Below, piece after piece: positions 8,506 through 17,387 of a DNA stretch of 54,098 bases. The first letter of the stretch is position 1. Every line of letters starts with the position of its first letter. The stretch spans positions 1 to 54,098 of the forward strand of contig NZ_CAMLMJ010000027.1 in assembly GCF_946481145.1 (NCBI RefSeq), read 5' to 3'. Below the pieces are notes generated by a model. It had not been told where the DNA came from. It worked only from the letters and a program-made list of their open reading frames with translations, and made no database searches. The stretch comes from an uncultured Sediminibacterium sp. GTDB lineage: Bacteria; Bacteroidota; Bacteroidia; Chitinophagales; Chitinophagaceae. The translations under genes and the position numbers were made by a program.

Positions 8506-8745
8506 TTATTTTCCTTTTTTGAAGATCGCATAAATCTCTACTGCCAATCCGATTACGATAAGGATTGGTGCGATGGTAATGCGCGTGGTGCTGTAAACAA
8601 CTTTGTAATCAAACACATTTGGGTCATTGCTTTTGCCGCCACTCATCAGGAAAAAGCCCAGGGCTATAATAACACCACCTATCAACATCCACTTGTAATT
8701 ATCTTTTGTAAAAAGTGGAGCTGCTGTATTTTTTGTTTCAGTCAT
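8506..8745 (-). CDS. DUF3098 small membrane protein
   Basis: This 79-residue protein belongs to the DUF3098 family. LFTKDNYKWMLIGGVIIALGF opens the first membrane helix, followed by a short loop with SGGKSNDPNVFDYKVVYS and a second helix (ITIAPILIVIGLAVEIYAIF). It is a two-helix inner-membrane protein with no known function. The position between ftsX and uppP is a recurrent arrangement in Bacteroidota and suggests a link to cell-envelope or division processes. Family assignment is secure; the role is unknown. Confidence 0.92.
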   Translation of the reverse strand: MTETKNTAAPLFTKDNYKWMLIGGVIIALGFFLMSGGKSNDPNVFDYKVVYSTTRITIAPILIVIGLAVEIYAIFKKGK

Positions 8746-8810
8746 ATCAGTCAGTTTTTAAGAATTATTATTTGTTCAAGTATTTTCTTTTAACCATTTA
8801 CCATTCACAT

Positions 8811-9686
8811 CTAATAAAGATCGTCCAATTTCATTTTTAAATATTTCAGTACGCTTCTGTAAGTACTGTACACTGAAATGCCTACGCCCAGAACAATCAG
8901 GCCACCAAAAAGTATAAAAGTAAGTTTCCAGTCGCGAATGGCTTTTAACTGCGGAAACTGACTTTCAGCCCAACTGATGATGCTGAATAACAATACGATC
9001 GCAATACCTGAACTAATTAATCCATTGACTATTGCCCTGATATTCAAAGGACGGGCAATGAAATTGCGCGTAGCCCCCACCATTTGCATGGTTTTGATCA
9101 GGAAGCGATTGCTGAACATCGCCAGACGTATTGTATTGTCAATACTTACTATAACGATAATACATAGTATGATGGCAATCACCAGGAATATGAGCCCGAT
9201 TTTGGCCGCCCGCTCATTCAAATTACCCACCAGGGTTTGGGGATATTGAATATCGGTGATTTGGTTGCCATATTTGCCCAATAATTCGGTGGAAATGGCG
9301 TTTAGACTGTCTTTGTTTACGTATCCGGCTTTGGCATAAAAATCAATGCTTTCCGGAAGAGGGTTCATATCGAGTATTTTGGCCCAATCTTCATTGTTTT
9401 CCCGGTTCCAGATTTCCTGTGCCTTCTGTTTATCTACATAAGTAACAGTTTTTGTATAAGGACGACCAGCAATGTATTGCTGAATTTGCCCGATGGTATC
9501 TTTATTAAGGGTACGTAAATAGGCGCTGATGCGGATATCTTCCTTAAATGCATTACCCACCGAATTAATATTCAGGAAAAACCATCCCATGATACCCATA
9601 ATCAATAGAACCAGGGCAACACCAATAATGGAGTAGATATAATTGGGTTTACTACGTTTTAAAGAAGATTTTGCGCTGTCTGCCAT
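8811..9686 (-). CDS. ftsX: cell division protein FtsX
   Basis: FtsX is the membrane partner of the FtsE ATPase and, by analogy, transmits a signal to peptidoglycan hydrolases at the septum. The protein of about 291 residues has the FtsX topology: a first helix at about 17-38, a periplasmic domain of about 130 residues, and three C-terminal helices. It also has the permease signature TIRLAMFSNRFLIKTMQMVGA. The ATG at 9686 is preferred over an upstream TTG at 9752, which would add a tail translated from a hairpin. It leads the ftsX / DUF3098 / uppP cluster and is divergent from leuS. ftsE is not in the window. Confidence 0.93.
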   Translation of the reverse strand: MADSAKSSLKRSKPNYIYSIIGVALVLLIMGIMGWFFLNINSVGNAFKEDIRISAYLRTLNKDTIGQIQQYIAGRPYTKTVTYVDKQKAQEIWNRENNEDWAKILDMNPLPESIDFYAKAGYVNKDSLNAISTELLGKYGNQITDIQYPQTLVGNLNERAAKIGLIFLVIAIILCIIVIVSIDNTIRLAMFSNRFLIKTMQMVGATRNFIARPLNIRAIVNGLISSGIAIVLLFSIISWAESQFPQLKAIRDWKLTFILFGGLIVLGVGISVYSTYRSVLKYLKMKLDDLY

Positions 9687-9711
9687 ACTAATTCCTGTTT
9701 TTTTCTTTTCC

Positions 9712-9735
9712 CCCTTCTCCACCCGTGGAGAAGGG
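9712..9735. repeat. 11-bp perfect hairpin in the ftsX leader
   Basis: CCCTTCTCCAC (9712-9722) and GTGGAGAAGGG (9725-9735) pair perfectly around a 2-nt loop in the ftsX 5' leader. No T-run follows in the direction of ftsX. Similar GGAGAAGGG palindromes are, from memory, dispersed in Bacteroidota genomes, so this may be another small repeat. Confidence 0.6.
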
Positions 9736-9749
9736 CAGGGGATGAGGAG

Positions 9750-9786
9750 CAAATGTAGGGTTTTGACGCCTAAAGACTTACATTTG
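9750..9786. promoter_or_regulatory. mirrored -7 boxes for divergent ftsX and leuS
   Basis: TACATTTG at 9779-9786 on the plus strand is a perfect TAnnTTTG box facing leuS. CAAATGTA at 9750-9757 is the same octamer on the minus strand facing ftsX. The inferred leuS leader is about 175 nt and the ftsX leader about 57 nt. No clear -33 box is seen on either side. Confidence 0.4.
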
Positions 9787-9967
9787 CAGCCACTCTAACG
9801 ATTATTTCGCTTTTGAAAAATACCGTAATCCTGACTTATTTGGGTTAAAGATATGTTAGGATTACCGGCAGTTGCCGAAAAGTACTGAGCCTTCAGTTTC
9901 TGATCAGCAGACCTGCCCAATTAATAACGCTTTACAACAACAAAAAGTATACAGAACAGGACCAAAT

Positions 9968-12778
9968 ATGGAATACAATTTCAGGGATATTGAACAAAAA
10001 TGGCAGTCAGCCTGGGTAAAAGACAAAACCTATCAGGTAAAAAACAATTCCGATAAACCAAAGTATTATGTACTGGATATGTTTCCCTACCCAAGTGGTG
10101 CGGGATTACATGTGGGACATCCCCTGGGTTATATAGCTTCTGATATAGTGAGTCGTTTTAAAAGACTCAAAGGATTCAATGTATTGCACCCGATGGGATA
10201 TGATGCTTTTGGTTTACCTGCCGAACAATATGCCATTGAACATGGTGTACATCCTGCTAAAAGTACCGCACAGAATATCGATAATTTCAGGAAGCAACTG
10301 GATAATATAGGTTTTAGTTACGATTGGGATCGTGAAGTGCGTACCTGTGAGCCGGGTTATTATAAGTGGACACAATGGATATTTCTGCAGTTATTCAATA
10401 GTTACTATAACAGGCAACTACAAAAAGCCAGTCCGATTACAGAGCTAATCGCGGCTTTTGAAAAAAATGGTAATGCAGATCATGTTTGTCCGGGTGATAA
10501 CAGTATTCAGTTTACTGCAGATCAATGGAAGGCTTATTCAGCAAAAGAACAGCAGGATATTTTGATGCACTATCGACTTGCATTTTGTGGATACGGTGAA
10601 GTTAACTGGTGCGAAGCCCTTGGTACCGTATTAGCCAATGATGAAGTTGTGAATGGGGTGAGTGAACGAGGGGGACATCCTGTTGTAAAAAAGAAACTAC
10701 GCCAGTGGTACCTGCGAATTACTGAATATGCTGATCGCTTACTTACTGGCCTCGACACCATCGAGTTCAGCGAAGCCATGAAAGAAATGCAAACGAACTG
10801 GATCGGAAAGTCTTCGGGAGCAGAGATCGGCTTCAAGCTACAAGCTGCAAGCCACAAGCAAGAGCCATCAAGCTTGCAGCTTGAAGCTTGTAGCCTGGAG
10901 CTCAATGTTTATACTACTCGCCCCGATACCATCTTCGGAGTTGACTTTATGGTTGTAGCGCCAGAGCATGAGCTGATTGAAAAAATTACCACGCCAGAGC
11001 AAAAAGAAGCGGTGGAGGCTTATGTAGCTTATGTGAAAAGCAGAAGTGATAGAGAGCGTCAGGCAGAGAAGAAAATTACCGGATGCTTTACGGGTGCTTA
11101 TGCCATCAATCCATTCGACGGAAGAGAGATACCGGTATGGATTTCAGAATATGTACTGGCAGGTTATGGTACAGGAGCTATTATGGCTGTGCCATGTGGC
11201 GATGAGAGAGATTTTAAATTCGCTCAACATTTTAATATTCCTATTACCAATATAATCGGTGAAGCATTTGATGGTAAAGAAGCCAATCCAACCAAAGATG
11301 CCCTACTCAGTAACAGTGGTTTCCTCGATGGTATGAAAATGAGGGATGCCATAGAACTGGTGATTAGTAAACTGGAGGAGATGGGTATCGGCAAACGCAA
11401 AGTGAACTACAAAATGCGTGACGCTGCTTTCAGCCGCCAGCGTTACTGGGGAGAACCATTTCCTATTTTATGGAAAGATGGTATTGCTTATCCGCTGGAT
11501 GAATCGCAACTACCCTTAACCTTACCAAATGTAGAATCGTATAGCCCTGGTCCGGAAGGCGAAGGTCCACTGTCGAATATTCCGGATTGGACCAATCAGT
11601 TTGGTGATAAAGGAGTGTTGGAAACCAATACAATGCCTGGTTATGCCGGAAGTAGCTGGTATTTCCTGCGATATATGGATCCCCAAAATGATCAACAGTT
11701 TTGCGACAGAAAAGTAAGCGATTACTGGAACCAGGTTGATCTTTATATCGGTGGTACTGAGCATGCGGTTGGACATTTATTGTATAGCCGTATGTGGACC
11801 AAAGCTCTCTACGATTTAGGGCATATTGGTTTTGATGAACCATTTAGGAAATTGCTGAACCAGGGGATGATACAGGGAAGTAGCAGGTTCGTGTTTCGGA
11901 AAAAAGGAACACAACTTTTTGTGTCTGCAGGGTTAATAAATAAAGAAGAAGTTGATCAGTTACATGTCGATGTAAACATAGTTGATGGTGTTGAATTAGA
12001 TATTGAAGCCTTTAAAAAATGGCGCAACGGCGAATATGCTAATGCTGAATTTATGTTGGAGGATGGGAAATATATCTGTGGGGTGGAAGTGGAGAAAATG
12101 TCTAAATCCAAATTCAATACCGTTAATCCGGATACGTTGGTTGAGAAATTCGGTGCCGATACATTCCGTATGTATGAAATGTTCCTGGGTCCAGTTGACC
12201 AGAGTAAACCATGGGATACTAAAGGCATTGAAGGTGTACACCGTTTCCTGAAGAAATTATGGCGCTTATTCTTTGATGAAACAAAGGGTAAGGTCTGGAC
12301 GGATGCAGCACCTACTGCTGAAGAGTTAAAGGTGTTACACAGAACCATCAAAAAAATTGAAGACGATACAGAACGATTCAGTTTCAATACGGCAGTAAGT
12401 AGCTTTATGATTTGCGTAAACGAACTGAGTGATTTAAAGTGCAACAAAAAAGAAATCCTTGAATCTTTACTCATCATGCTTACTCCTTATGCACCGCATA
12501 TTGCAGAAGAACTCTGGCAACAACTTGGTAACAGTGGGTCTATACTGGATGCTTCTTATCCTGTATTCAATGCGGCACATGTTACTGAAACCAGCAAGGA
12601 ATACCCAATTAGTATCAATGGCAAAATGAGAACCAATCTTACCATTGCACTGGATTCTACGGAAGAGCAGGTAAAAGAACTGGTACTGGCTAATGAACTG
12701 GTTCAAAAATGGATGGAAGGAAAGCCTTTGAAGAAACTGATTTTTGTGAAAGGAAAGATGATTAATGTGGTAGTATAA
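9968..12778 (+). CDS. leuS: leucyl-tRNA synthetase
   Basis: LeuS charges tRNA-Leu and hydrolyses mischarged products. The protein has about 936 residues. It contains the HIGH-type motif GAGLHVGHPLGY at about residues 45-54, the editing (CP1) domain with TTRPDTIFGV, and the KMSKS motif near residue 709. The C-terminal anticodon and tail domains include PYAPHIAEELW. The ATG at 9968 matches the usual MEYNFRDIEQKW start; an upstream TTG at 9872 adds an unrelated leader. The oddity is residues about 288-311 inside the editing domain, between IGKSSGAEIGFK and VYTTRPDT. They are encoded by ten heptamers of the intergenic repeat, inserted in frame. Identification is secure. Confidence 0.97.
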   Translation: MEYNFRDIEQKWQSAWVKDKTYQVKNNSDKPKYYVLDMFPYPSGAGLHVGHPLGYIASDIVSRFKRLKGFNVLHPMGYDAFGLPAEQYAIEHGVHPAKSTAQNIDNFRKQLDNIGFSYDWDREVRTCEPGYYKWTQWIFLQLFNSYYNRQLQKASPITELIAAFEKNGNADHVCPGDNSIQFTADQWKAYSAKEQQDILMHYRLAFCGYGEVNWCEALGTVLANDEVVNGVSERGGHPVVKKKLRQWYLRITEYADRLLTGLDTIEFSEAMKEMQTNWIGKSSGAEIGFKLQAASHKQEPSSLQLEACSLELNVYTTRPDTIFGVDFMVVAPEHELIEKITTPEQKEAVEAYVAYVKSRSDRERQAEKKITGCFTGAYAINPFDGREIPVWISEYVLAGYGTGAIMAVPCGDERDFKFAQHFNIPITNIIGEAFDGKEANPTKDALLSNSGFLDGMKMRDAIELVISKLEEMGIGKRKVNYKMRDAAFSRQRYWGEPFPILWKDGIAYPLDESQLPLTLPNVESYSPGPEGEGPLSNIPDWTNQFGDKGVLETNTMPGYAGSSWYFLRYMDPQNDQQFCDRKVSDYWNQVDLYIGGTEHAVGHLLYSRMWTKALYDLGHIGFDEPFRKLLNQGMIQGSSRFVFRKKGTQLFVSAGLINKEEVDQLHVDVNIVDGVELDIEAFKKWRNGEYANAEFMLEDGKYICGVEVEKMSKSKFNTVNPDTLVEKFGADTFRMYEMFLGPVDQSKPWDTKGIEGVHRFLKKLWRLFFDETKGKVWTDAAPTAEELKVLHRTIKKIEDDTERFSFNTAVSSFMICVNELSDLKCNKKEILESLLIMLTPYAPHIAEELWQQLGNSGSILDASYPVFNAAHVTETSKEYPISINGKMRTNLTIALDSTEEQVKELVLANELVQKWMEGKPLKKLIFVKGKMINVVV
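10831..10900 (+). repeat. ten-heptamer hairpin array inside leuS
   Basis: In perfect phase: CTTCAAG, CTACAAG, CTGCAAG, CCACAAG, CAAGAGC, CATCAAG, CTTGCAG, CTTGAAG, CTTGTAG, CCTGGAG. The second half is the inverted complement of the first, so DNA or RNA can fold into a hairpin with a stem of over 20 bp. The words are the same as in the intergenic arrays at 44-174 and 32907-33426. All of it is translated in the leuS frame without a stop. Confidence 0.92.
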
Positions 12779-12787
12779 AGACTTGAT

Positions 12788-13303
12788 TTAGGGGAGATGC
12801 CGGTTTTCAGGCATCTTGCCTAATTTGGGCATCTTCTGTAAAGTGAATGTTGGCGCTTCTTCCTGCGTGTCTCCTTTAACTGACATGGTTATAAATAATA
12901 AACCATCTTTTATATGTCCAGGCCATTCATCTGTAATGTATTCACCTAAGCTATTTTGTGAAGTAACCATAATAAGGTTACTTTTTTTATTAAAACAATA
13001 CTTTGTATCATTTATCATTAATTCTCCCATGAACCGCATACTTAATTTCGATGCGGTTGTAAAGTCAAATTCAATGCTGCCATACATCATTTTATGTATA
13101 TCCATCAGCGCTTGTTTGGCAGAATCAGCACCATTGTTGTAAGCTCCTGGAAACACAGACATAGAATCAGTCAGGAAGTTGAAAAATCCATCTTCCGTTT
13201 TTACGCTAACAACTCTCCAATTACCAATTAAGCTGCTATCACATTGTGCATGAATCTTATTAACTGAAATAAATAAGACAATAAGAAAAGTAGCTTTTTT
13301 CAT
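12788..13303 (-). CDS. hypothetical exported protein
   Basis: I do not recognise this 171-residue protein with certainty. It has an N-terminal signal peptide (hydrophobic residues 4-13, cleavage likely after Ile-His-Ala). The mature start CDSSLIGNWRVVSVKTEDGF resembles lipocalin-like or META-type domains that open with 'GNWRV' and form a beta barrel. Pairs such as TKYCFNKKSNLIMV and DGLLFITMSV suggest alternating beta strands. It is convergent with leuS, whose stop is 10 nt away, and divergent from the tricorn-like protease. Export is well supported; the function is not. Confidence 0.7.
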   Translation of the reverse strand: MKKATFLIVLFISVNKIHAQCDSSLIGNWRVVSVKTEDGFFNFLTDSMSVFPGAYNNGADSAKQALMDIHKMMYGSIEFDFTTASKLSMRFMGELMINDTKYCFNKKSNLIMVTSQNSLGEYITDEWPGHIKDGLLFITMSVKGDTQEEAPTFTLQKMPKLGKMPENRHLP

Positions 13304-13435
13304 GTTTTTGATTAGCTTAATTCCCGCAATATATAAAAAAATTTAATATTTTTTATCCCGTTGTTAAACCGTCGGTCAATCCAACCTTTTTGTCATTTAT
13401 AACTTAAGTATATTGTACATCCAAAAACTGCATAC

Positions 13436-16400
13436 ATGAATAGGATCATTTCCTGCCTGCTAGGCTGCATAAGCCTCGCCAGCGTACAATCGCAATCCAA
13501 TCAACCTTACTTTTTATCAAACCCGGCTATAAGTCCAGATGGCGAAACCATCGTTTTCGCCTTTGAAGGAGATCTATGGAAAGCTGCCGTTAAAGATGGC
13601 AAAGCCACCCGCATAACAGCTATGCAAGGTTATGAAACCAGTCCACGCATTTCACCTGATGGACAATGGCTGGCTTTCAGCAGCAGACAAAAAGGTAATG
13701 CAGATATTTATATCATGCCAATGGCAGGTGGCGAAATAAAGCAAATCACTTATCACAGTGCCAATGATGAAGTAAATAACTGGAGTTGGGACAGCAAGAA
13801 AATATATTTCACTTCTAACCGTATGGGTCAGATTTCAGGCTTTACTGTTGGCATCAATGGAGGCACACCACAAAGATTATTCGGTGATCATTTCTTCTTA
13901 CTGGATCATGGTTTGGCTGAACATCCTTCCGGAGATATCTACTTCAACGATACCTGGGAAAGTACCAGCCAGATAGCCCGCAAACGCTATAAAGGGCCTT
14001 TCAATCCAGATATTCAATCGTACAATATCTCCAAAAAACTGTATAAAAAACACACCGACTGGGAAGGAAAAGATTTTGCAACAACCATCGATAAGAGCGG
14101 TAAACTATATTTTATTTCTGATGAAGCCAACGGAGAATACAACCTGTATACATTAGAAAATGGAAAGAAAACAGCGCTGACCCGTTTCAATAGCTCTATT
14201 AAAACACCCGTTGTTAATGCTTCAGGTTCTAAAATAGTATTTGAAAGAGATTACCAGTTATGGCTATATGATGTTGCATCAAAAAAAGCTGAGAAATTGT
14301 CCATCCAGTTAAACAGGAATTATGTGTTACCTGCCGATAAAGATTATAATGTGCGCGGCGAAATCACAAACCTGGATGTTTCACCAGATGGAAAGAAACT
14401 TGCATTTACATCAAGGGGTGAAATATTTGTGAGTGATGTAGACGGAAAATTCATCCAGCAAATCAATAAAGGGAATACCGAAAGAGCCAGAGAAGTAAAG
14501 TGGATGAGCGATAATAAAACCATCCTTTTCAATCAAACTGTAGATGGATTTCTGAATTGGTTTACTGCACTGGCAGATGGATCCGCACCAATCAAACAAA
14601 TCACAAAAGATGCTAAAAATAACCGTTCCGGTATATTGAATAAAACAAGAACAAAATTAGTTTACCTGAGCGGTCGAGATGAAGTTAAATTACTTGACCT
14701 CAAAACTTGGGACAACAAAACCCTGGTGAAAGATGAAATCTGGGCTTTCCAAAATTCAGATCCTGGTTTTTCGCCTAACGATGAGTATGTTTATTTCACT
14801 GCAGTGAGAAATTTTGAACAAGATGTATTTATCCATAACCTGAAAGACAACAAAACCATCAACCTTACCAATACCGGTGTTACAGAGTCTAGCCCGATTT
14901 GGAGTCCTGACGGGAAATATATCTACTTTATCTCTTCACGCACAAAGCCATCTTATCCATTCGGCATGCAAAACCCTAAAATTTATAGGATGCCGCTGGA
15001 GAAAATAGATGCGCCTTACCGCAGTGATAAGTACGAGGCACTTTTTAAAGTTGAAAAAAAGGACAGTGCCAAAAAAGAACCGTCACCTATTAAAATTGAT
15101 TTCACTAAAATCATGGACAGACTGGAACAGGTTGGACCAAATTTCGGTTCACAGTTCCTAGTGAATGTAATACAGAAGGGGGAGAAGACGATTGTTTTAT
15201 ACGTGAGCAATCATGCGGAAGGTCGTGGTGCTCTATGGAAAACAACAATCGAGCCTTTTGAAGCACCTAAAACAGAAAAAATAAATGGAGCCGATGTATT
15301 TGGTGTGGATTATGCCGAAGGTGGTGATAAAGCAATGGTGTTGATCAATGGTAATATTTTCAAACTAAATATTGATGCTAATAAAGTTGATCCCGTAGCC
15401 ATTTCAAAAGTATTCAGGAGAAATCTTTCTGCTGAATTTGCGCAGGTATTTCAGGAAACATGGGGAAATGTAAATGAGAATTTCTATGATGAAAAATTCC
15501 ATGGAATCGATTGGCTTGCTACGCGTAAAAAGTATGAAGCATTTGTTCCTTATGTAAACACAAGAGGTGATCTGCGCATCTTGTTGGCTGATATGCTAGG
15601 TGAGTTGAATTCCTCGCACCAGGGCTTTACTTCTAATGGTGATGAAGAAGCTATTCAGCTTTCAAACAGAACCATGGAAACAGGTATCATATTTGAAAAT
15701 ACGAACCCCTATAAAGTGAAATATGTGGTACCAGGAAGTAACGCAGACAAAGCAACTGTTGATATTCGCCCAGGAGATATTTTGACAAAAGTGGATGATG
15801 AAGTTGTTGATCCGTCTAATGATAGGAACTACTATTTCAGCCGCCCCTCTTTAGATGCCGAGATAACACTTAGTTTCAATCGTAATGGTCAAACCATGAC
15901 CACCAAATTACATCCACAGCCTTCTTTGTTTGCGAATCTATCCCTGGAATGGAGTGAGATAAATCAAAAACGGGTAGATGAAAAAACCAATAACCGTGTG
16001 GCTTATCATAACATGAAAGATATGGGTGGTGGAGAGCTGGAGAAATTCCTGATAGATATGACACAGGATTTTTACCAGAAAGATGCGCTCATCCTTGACC
16101 TTCGTTATAATACCGGTGGTAATGTACACGATGAAGTGTTGAAGTTCCTGAGTCAGCGTACCTATTTGCAATGGAAATATCGGGAAGGTAAGTTAACCCC
16201 CCAATCAAATTTTGCTCCGGCAGATAAGCCCATTGTATTGTTGATTAACGAACAATCACTGAGTGATGCAGAAATGACTTCACAAGGGTTTAAAGCGCTT
16301 AAACTGGGTACTATCATTGGGATGCCTACTTATAGATGGATTATTTTCACCAGCGGCGCAAGCATGGTAGATGGATCCTTTGTTCGCTTACCTAGCTGGG

Positions 16401-16549
16401 GATGTTATTCATTGGATGGCAAGGACCTGGAAATTACCGGTGTGGAGCCTGATATAAAAGTGCCAATGAATTTCGAAGACAGAATCAATGGTCGCGATCC
16501 ACAACTGGATAAGGCTATTGAGGAAATCATGAAGAAACTCAAAAAATAA
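13436..16549 (+). CDS. tricorn-like S41 family protease
   Basis: This 1037-residue exported protein has the architecture of tricorn proteases. It has a signal peptide (residues 1-19), then WD40/TolB-like propeller repeats (ISPDGETIVFAFEGDLWKA, ISPDGQWLAFSSRQKGNADI, WSPDGKYIYFISSR). A PDZ-like domain at about 752-835 includes NADKATVDIRPGDILTKVDD. The C-terminal S41 peptidase domain has DLRYNTGGNVHDEVL near residue 886. The nucleophile region LINEQSLSDAEMTSQGF is near residue 940, where a Ser is the likely catalytic residue. It probably degrades peptides in the periplasm. The gene ends in a hairpin of AATCTGTG octamers. The family call is firm; substrates are unknown. Confidence 0.93.
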   Translation: MNRIISCLLGCISLASVQSQSNQPYFLSNPAISPDGETIVFAFEGDLWKAAVKDGKATRITAMQGYETSPRISPDGQWLAFSSRQKGNADIYIMPMAGGEIKQITYHSANDEVNNWSWDSKKIYFTSNRMGQISGFTVGINGGTPQRLFGDHFFLLDHGLAEHPSGDIYFNDTWESTSQIARKRYKGPFNPDIQSYNISKKLYKKHTDWEGKDFATTIDKSGKLYFISDEANGEYNLYTLENGKKTALTRFNSSIKTPVVNASGSKIVFERDYQLWLYDVASKKAEKLSIQLNRNYVLPADKDYNVRGEITNLDVSPDGKKLAFTSRGEIFVSDVDGKFIQQINKGNTERAREVKWMSDNKTILFNQTVDGFLNWFTALADGSAPIKQITKDAKNNRSGILNKTRTKLVYLSGRDEVKLLDLKTWDNKTLVKDEIWAFQNSDPGFSPNDEYVYFTAVRNFEQDVFIHNLKDNKTINLTNTGVTESSPIWSPDGKYIYFISSRTKPSYPFGMQNPKIYRMPLEKIDAPYRSDKYEALFKVEKKDSAKKEPSPIKIDFTKIMDRLEQVGPNFGSQFLVNVIQKGEKTIVLYVSNHAEGRGALWKTTIEPFEAPKTEKINGADVFGVDYAEGGDKAMVLINGNIFKLNIDANKVDPVAISKVFRRNLSAEFAQVFQETWGNVNENFYDEKFHGIDWLATRKKYEAFVPYVNTRGDLRILLADMLGELNSSHQGFTSNGDEEAIQLSNRTMETGIIFENTNPYKVKYVVPGSNADKATVDIRPGDILTKVDDEVVDPSNDRNYYFSRPSLDAEITLSFNRNGQTMTTKLHPQPSLFANLSLEWSEINQKRVDEKTNNRVAYHNMKDMGGGELEKFLIDMTQDFYQKDALILDLRYNTGGNVHDEVLKFLSQRTYLQWKYREGKLTPQSNFAPADKPIVLLINEQSLSDAEMTSQGFKALKLGTIIGMPTYRWIIFTSGASMVDGSFVRLPSWGCYSLDGKDLEITGVEPDIKVPMNFEDRINGRDPQLDKAIEEIMKKLKK

Positions 16550-16557
16550 TCTTTCAT

Positions 16558-16605
16558 AATCTGTGAATCTGTGGCAAAATATTTTAAGCCACAGATTCAC
16601 AGATT
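16558..16605. terminator. 18-bp perfect hairpin after the tricorn-like gene
   Basis: AATCTGTGAATCTGTGGC (16558-16575) and its exact complement (16588-16605) flank a 12-nt A/T loop. Each arm is two octamers of AATCTGTG plus GC. It begins 9 nt after the stop and is probably a terminator made of repeat words. The same arm sequence recurs at 18440-18491. Confidence 0.75.
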
Positions 16606-16622
16606 AAGTTTAATCGGCTCTT

Positions 16623-17267
16623 ATGTTTCATTCCATTGTTCCTTTTGAAAAGGGGACAGACTTACTTTTTCAACTCGACCTTACTGCCAATAACACAGCG
16701 GTAACCAGTGAGCTGGTAAATGATACCATTGCATTTGATGCTTATATAACTGCTTGCCGGCTGAATGCAGGTGCCCGATATGCGATTGGAGGATATAATG
16801 AGCATCGAACAGTTTATAGCAGGAGTGCTGTATTTGATACTGCAGATGAACCACGTCGCTTGCATTTGGGAGTTGATATTTGGGGAGATGCAGGTACACC
16901 TGTATTTGCACCATGCGATGGTGAAGTGCATAGTTTTGGATTCCATGAAACCTATGGAGATTACGGAGCGGTGATTATTTTAAGGCATATAATTGAAGAT
17001 GCAGAGATTCATAGCTTATATGGACATCTTTCTTTAGGTGATCTGGATGGTTTGTATGAAGGAAAGCCCATAAATGGAGGCGATCAAATAGCTCATTTTG
17101 GACTACCTGAAGAAAATGGTCATTGGCCACCGCATTTGCATTTTCAGTTGATTAAAGATATGCAGGGCATGAAAGGAGATTACCCCGGCGTATGCAAATT
17201 CAGTGAGCGTATAAAATACCTCAATAATTGTCCTGACCCAACCTTTATTTTGCGACACACATTCTAA
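16623..17267 (+). CDS. M23 family metallopeptidase (peptidoglycan endopeptidase-like)
   Basis: The 214-residue protein contains a LytM/M23 zinc peptidase domain. The motif HLGVDIW (H-x3-D) at about residues 81-87 and the final HLHF at about residue 178 supply three zinc ligands. The His of LYGHL near residue 139 is the catalytic base. The central GTPVFAPCDGEVHSFGF strand pattern is typical. Members cleave peptide cross-links in peptidoglycan or act as LytM regulators. No signal peptide is evident, so the site of action is uncertain. A 30-bp perfect hairpin follows 3 nt after the stop. Family confidence is high. Confidence 0.9.
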   Translation: MFHSIVPFEKGTDLLFQLDLTANNTAVTSELVNDTIAFDAYITACRLNAGARYAIGGYNEHRTVYSRSAVFDTADEPRRLHLGVDIWGDAGTPVFAPCDGEVHSFGFHETYGDYGAVIILRHIIEDAEIHSLYGHLSLGDLDGLYEGKPINGGDQIAHFGLPEENGHWPPHLHFQLIKDMQGMKGDYPGVCKFSERIKYLNNCPDPTFILRHTF

Positions 17268-17270
17268 TCT

Positions 17271-17348
17271 CTTCTGTGGCCTTCTGTGGCTTTCTGTGCC
17301 CTCAGTGGCAATTAATAATGCCACTGAGGGCACAGAAAGCCACAGAAG
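17271..17348. repeat. 30-bp perfect hairpin of decamer words
   Basis: Decamers CTTCTGTGGC, CTTCTGTGGC, TTTCTGTGCC, CTCAGTGGCA fill 17271-17310. The complement TGCCACTGAG, GGCACAGAAA, GCCACAGAAG fills 17319-17348. The stem is 30 bp and perfect with an 8-nt loop (attaataa). It starts just after the M23 stop and lies before the ruvB promoter, so it can serve as a terminator. The TGGCA..TGCCA core is shared with the 8.43 kb hairpin. Confidence 0.9.
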
Positions 17349-17387
17349 AGTTAAAACAGGTTCAATCATTCACAATTCAATATTTAG

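Noticed and set aside
9787..9967. T-box or leader-peptide attenuator upstream of leuS
   Set aside because: No run of Leu codons, T-box sequence or terminator-antiterminator pair is visible in the leader.
10570..12706. Several long open frames antisense to leuS (for example 11463-11843 and 11956-12477)
   Set aside because: They mirror the codon structure of leuS, have no recognisable domains or start signals, and overlap a secure gene.
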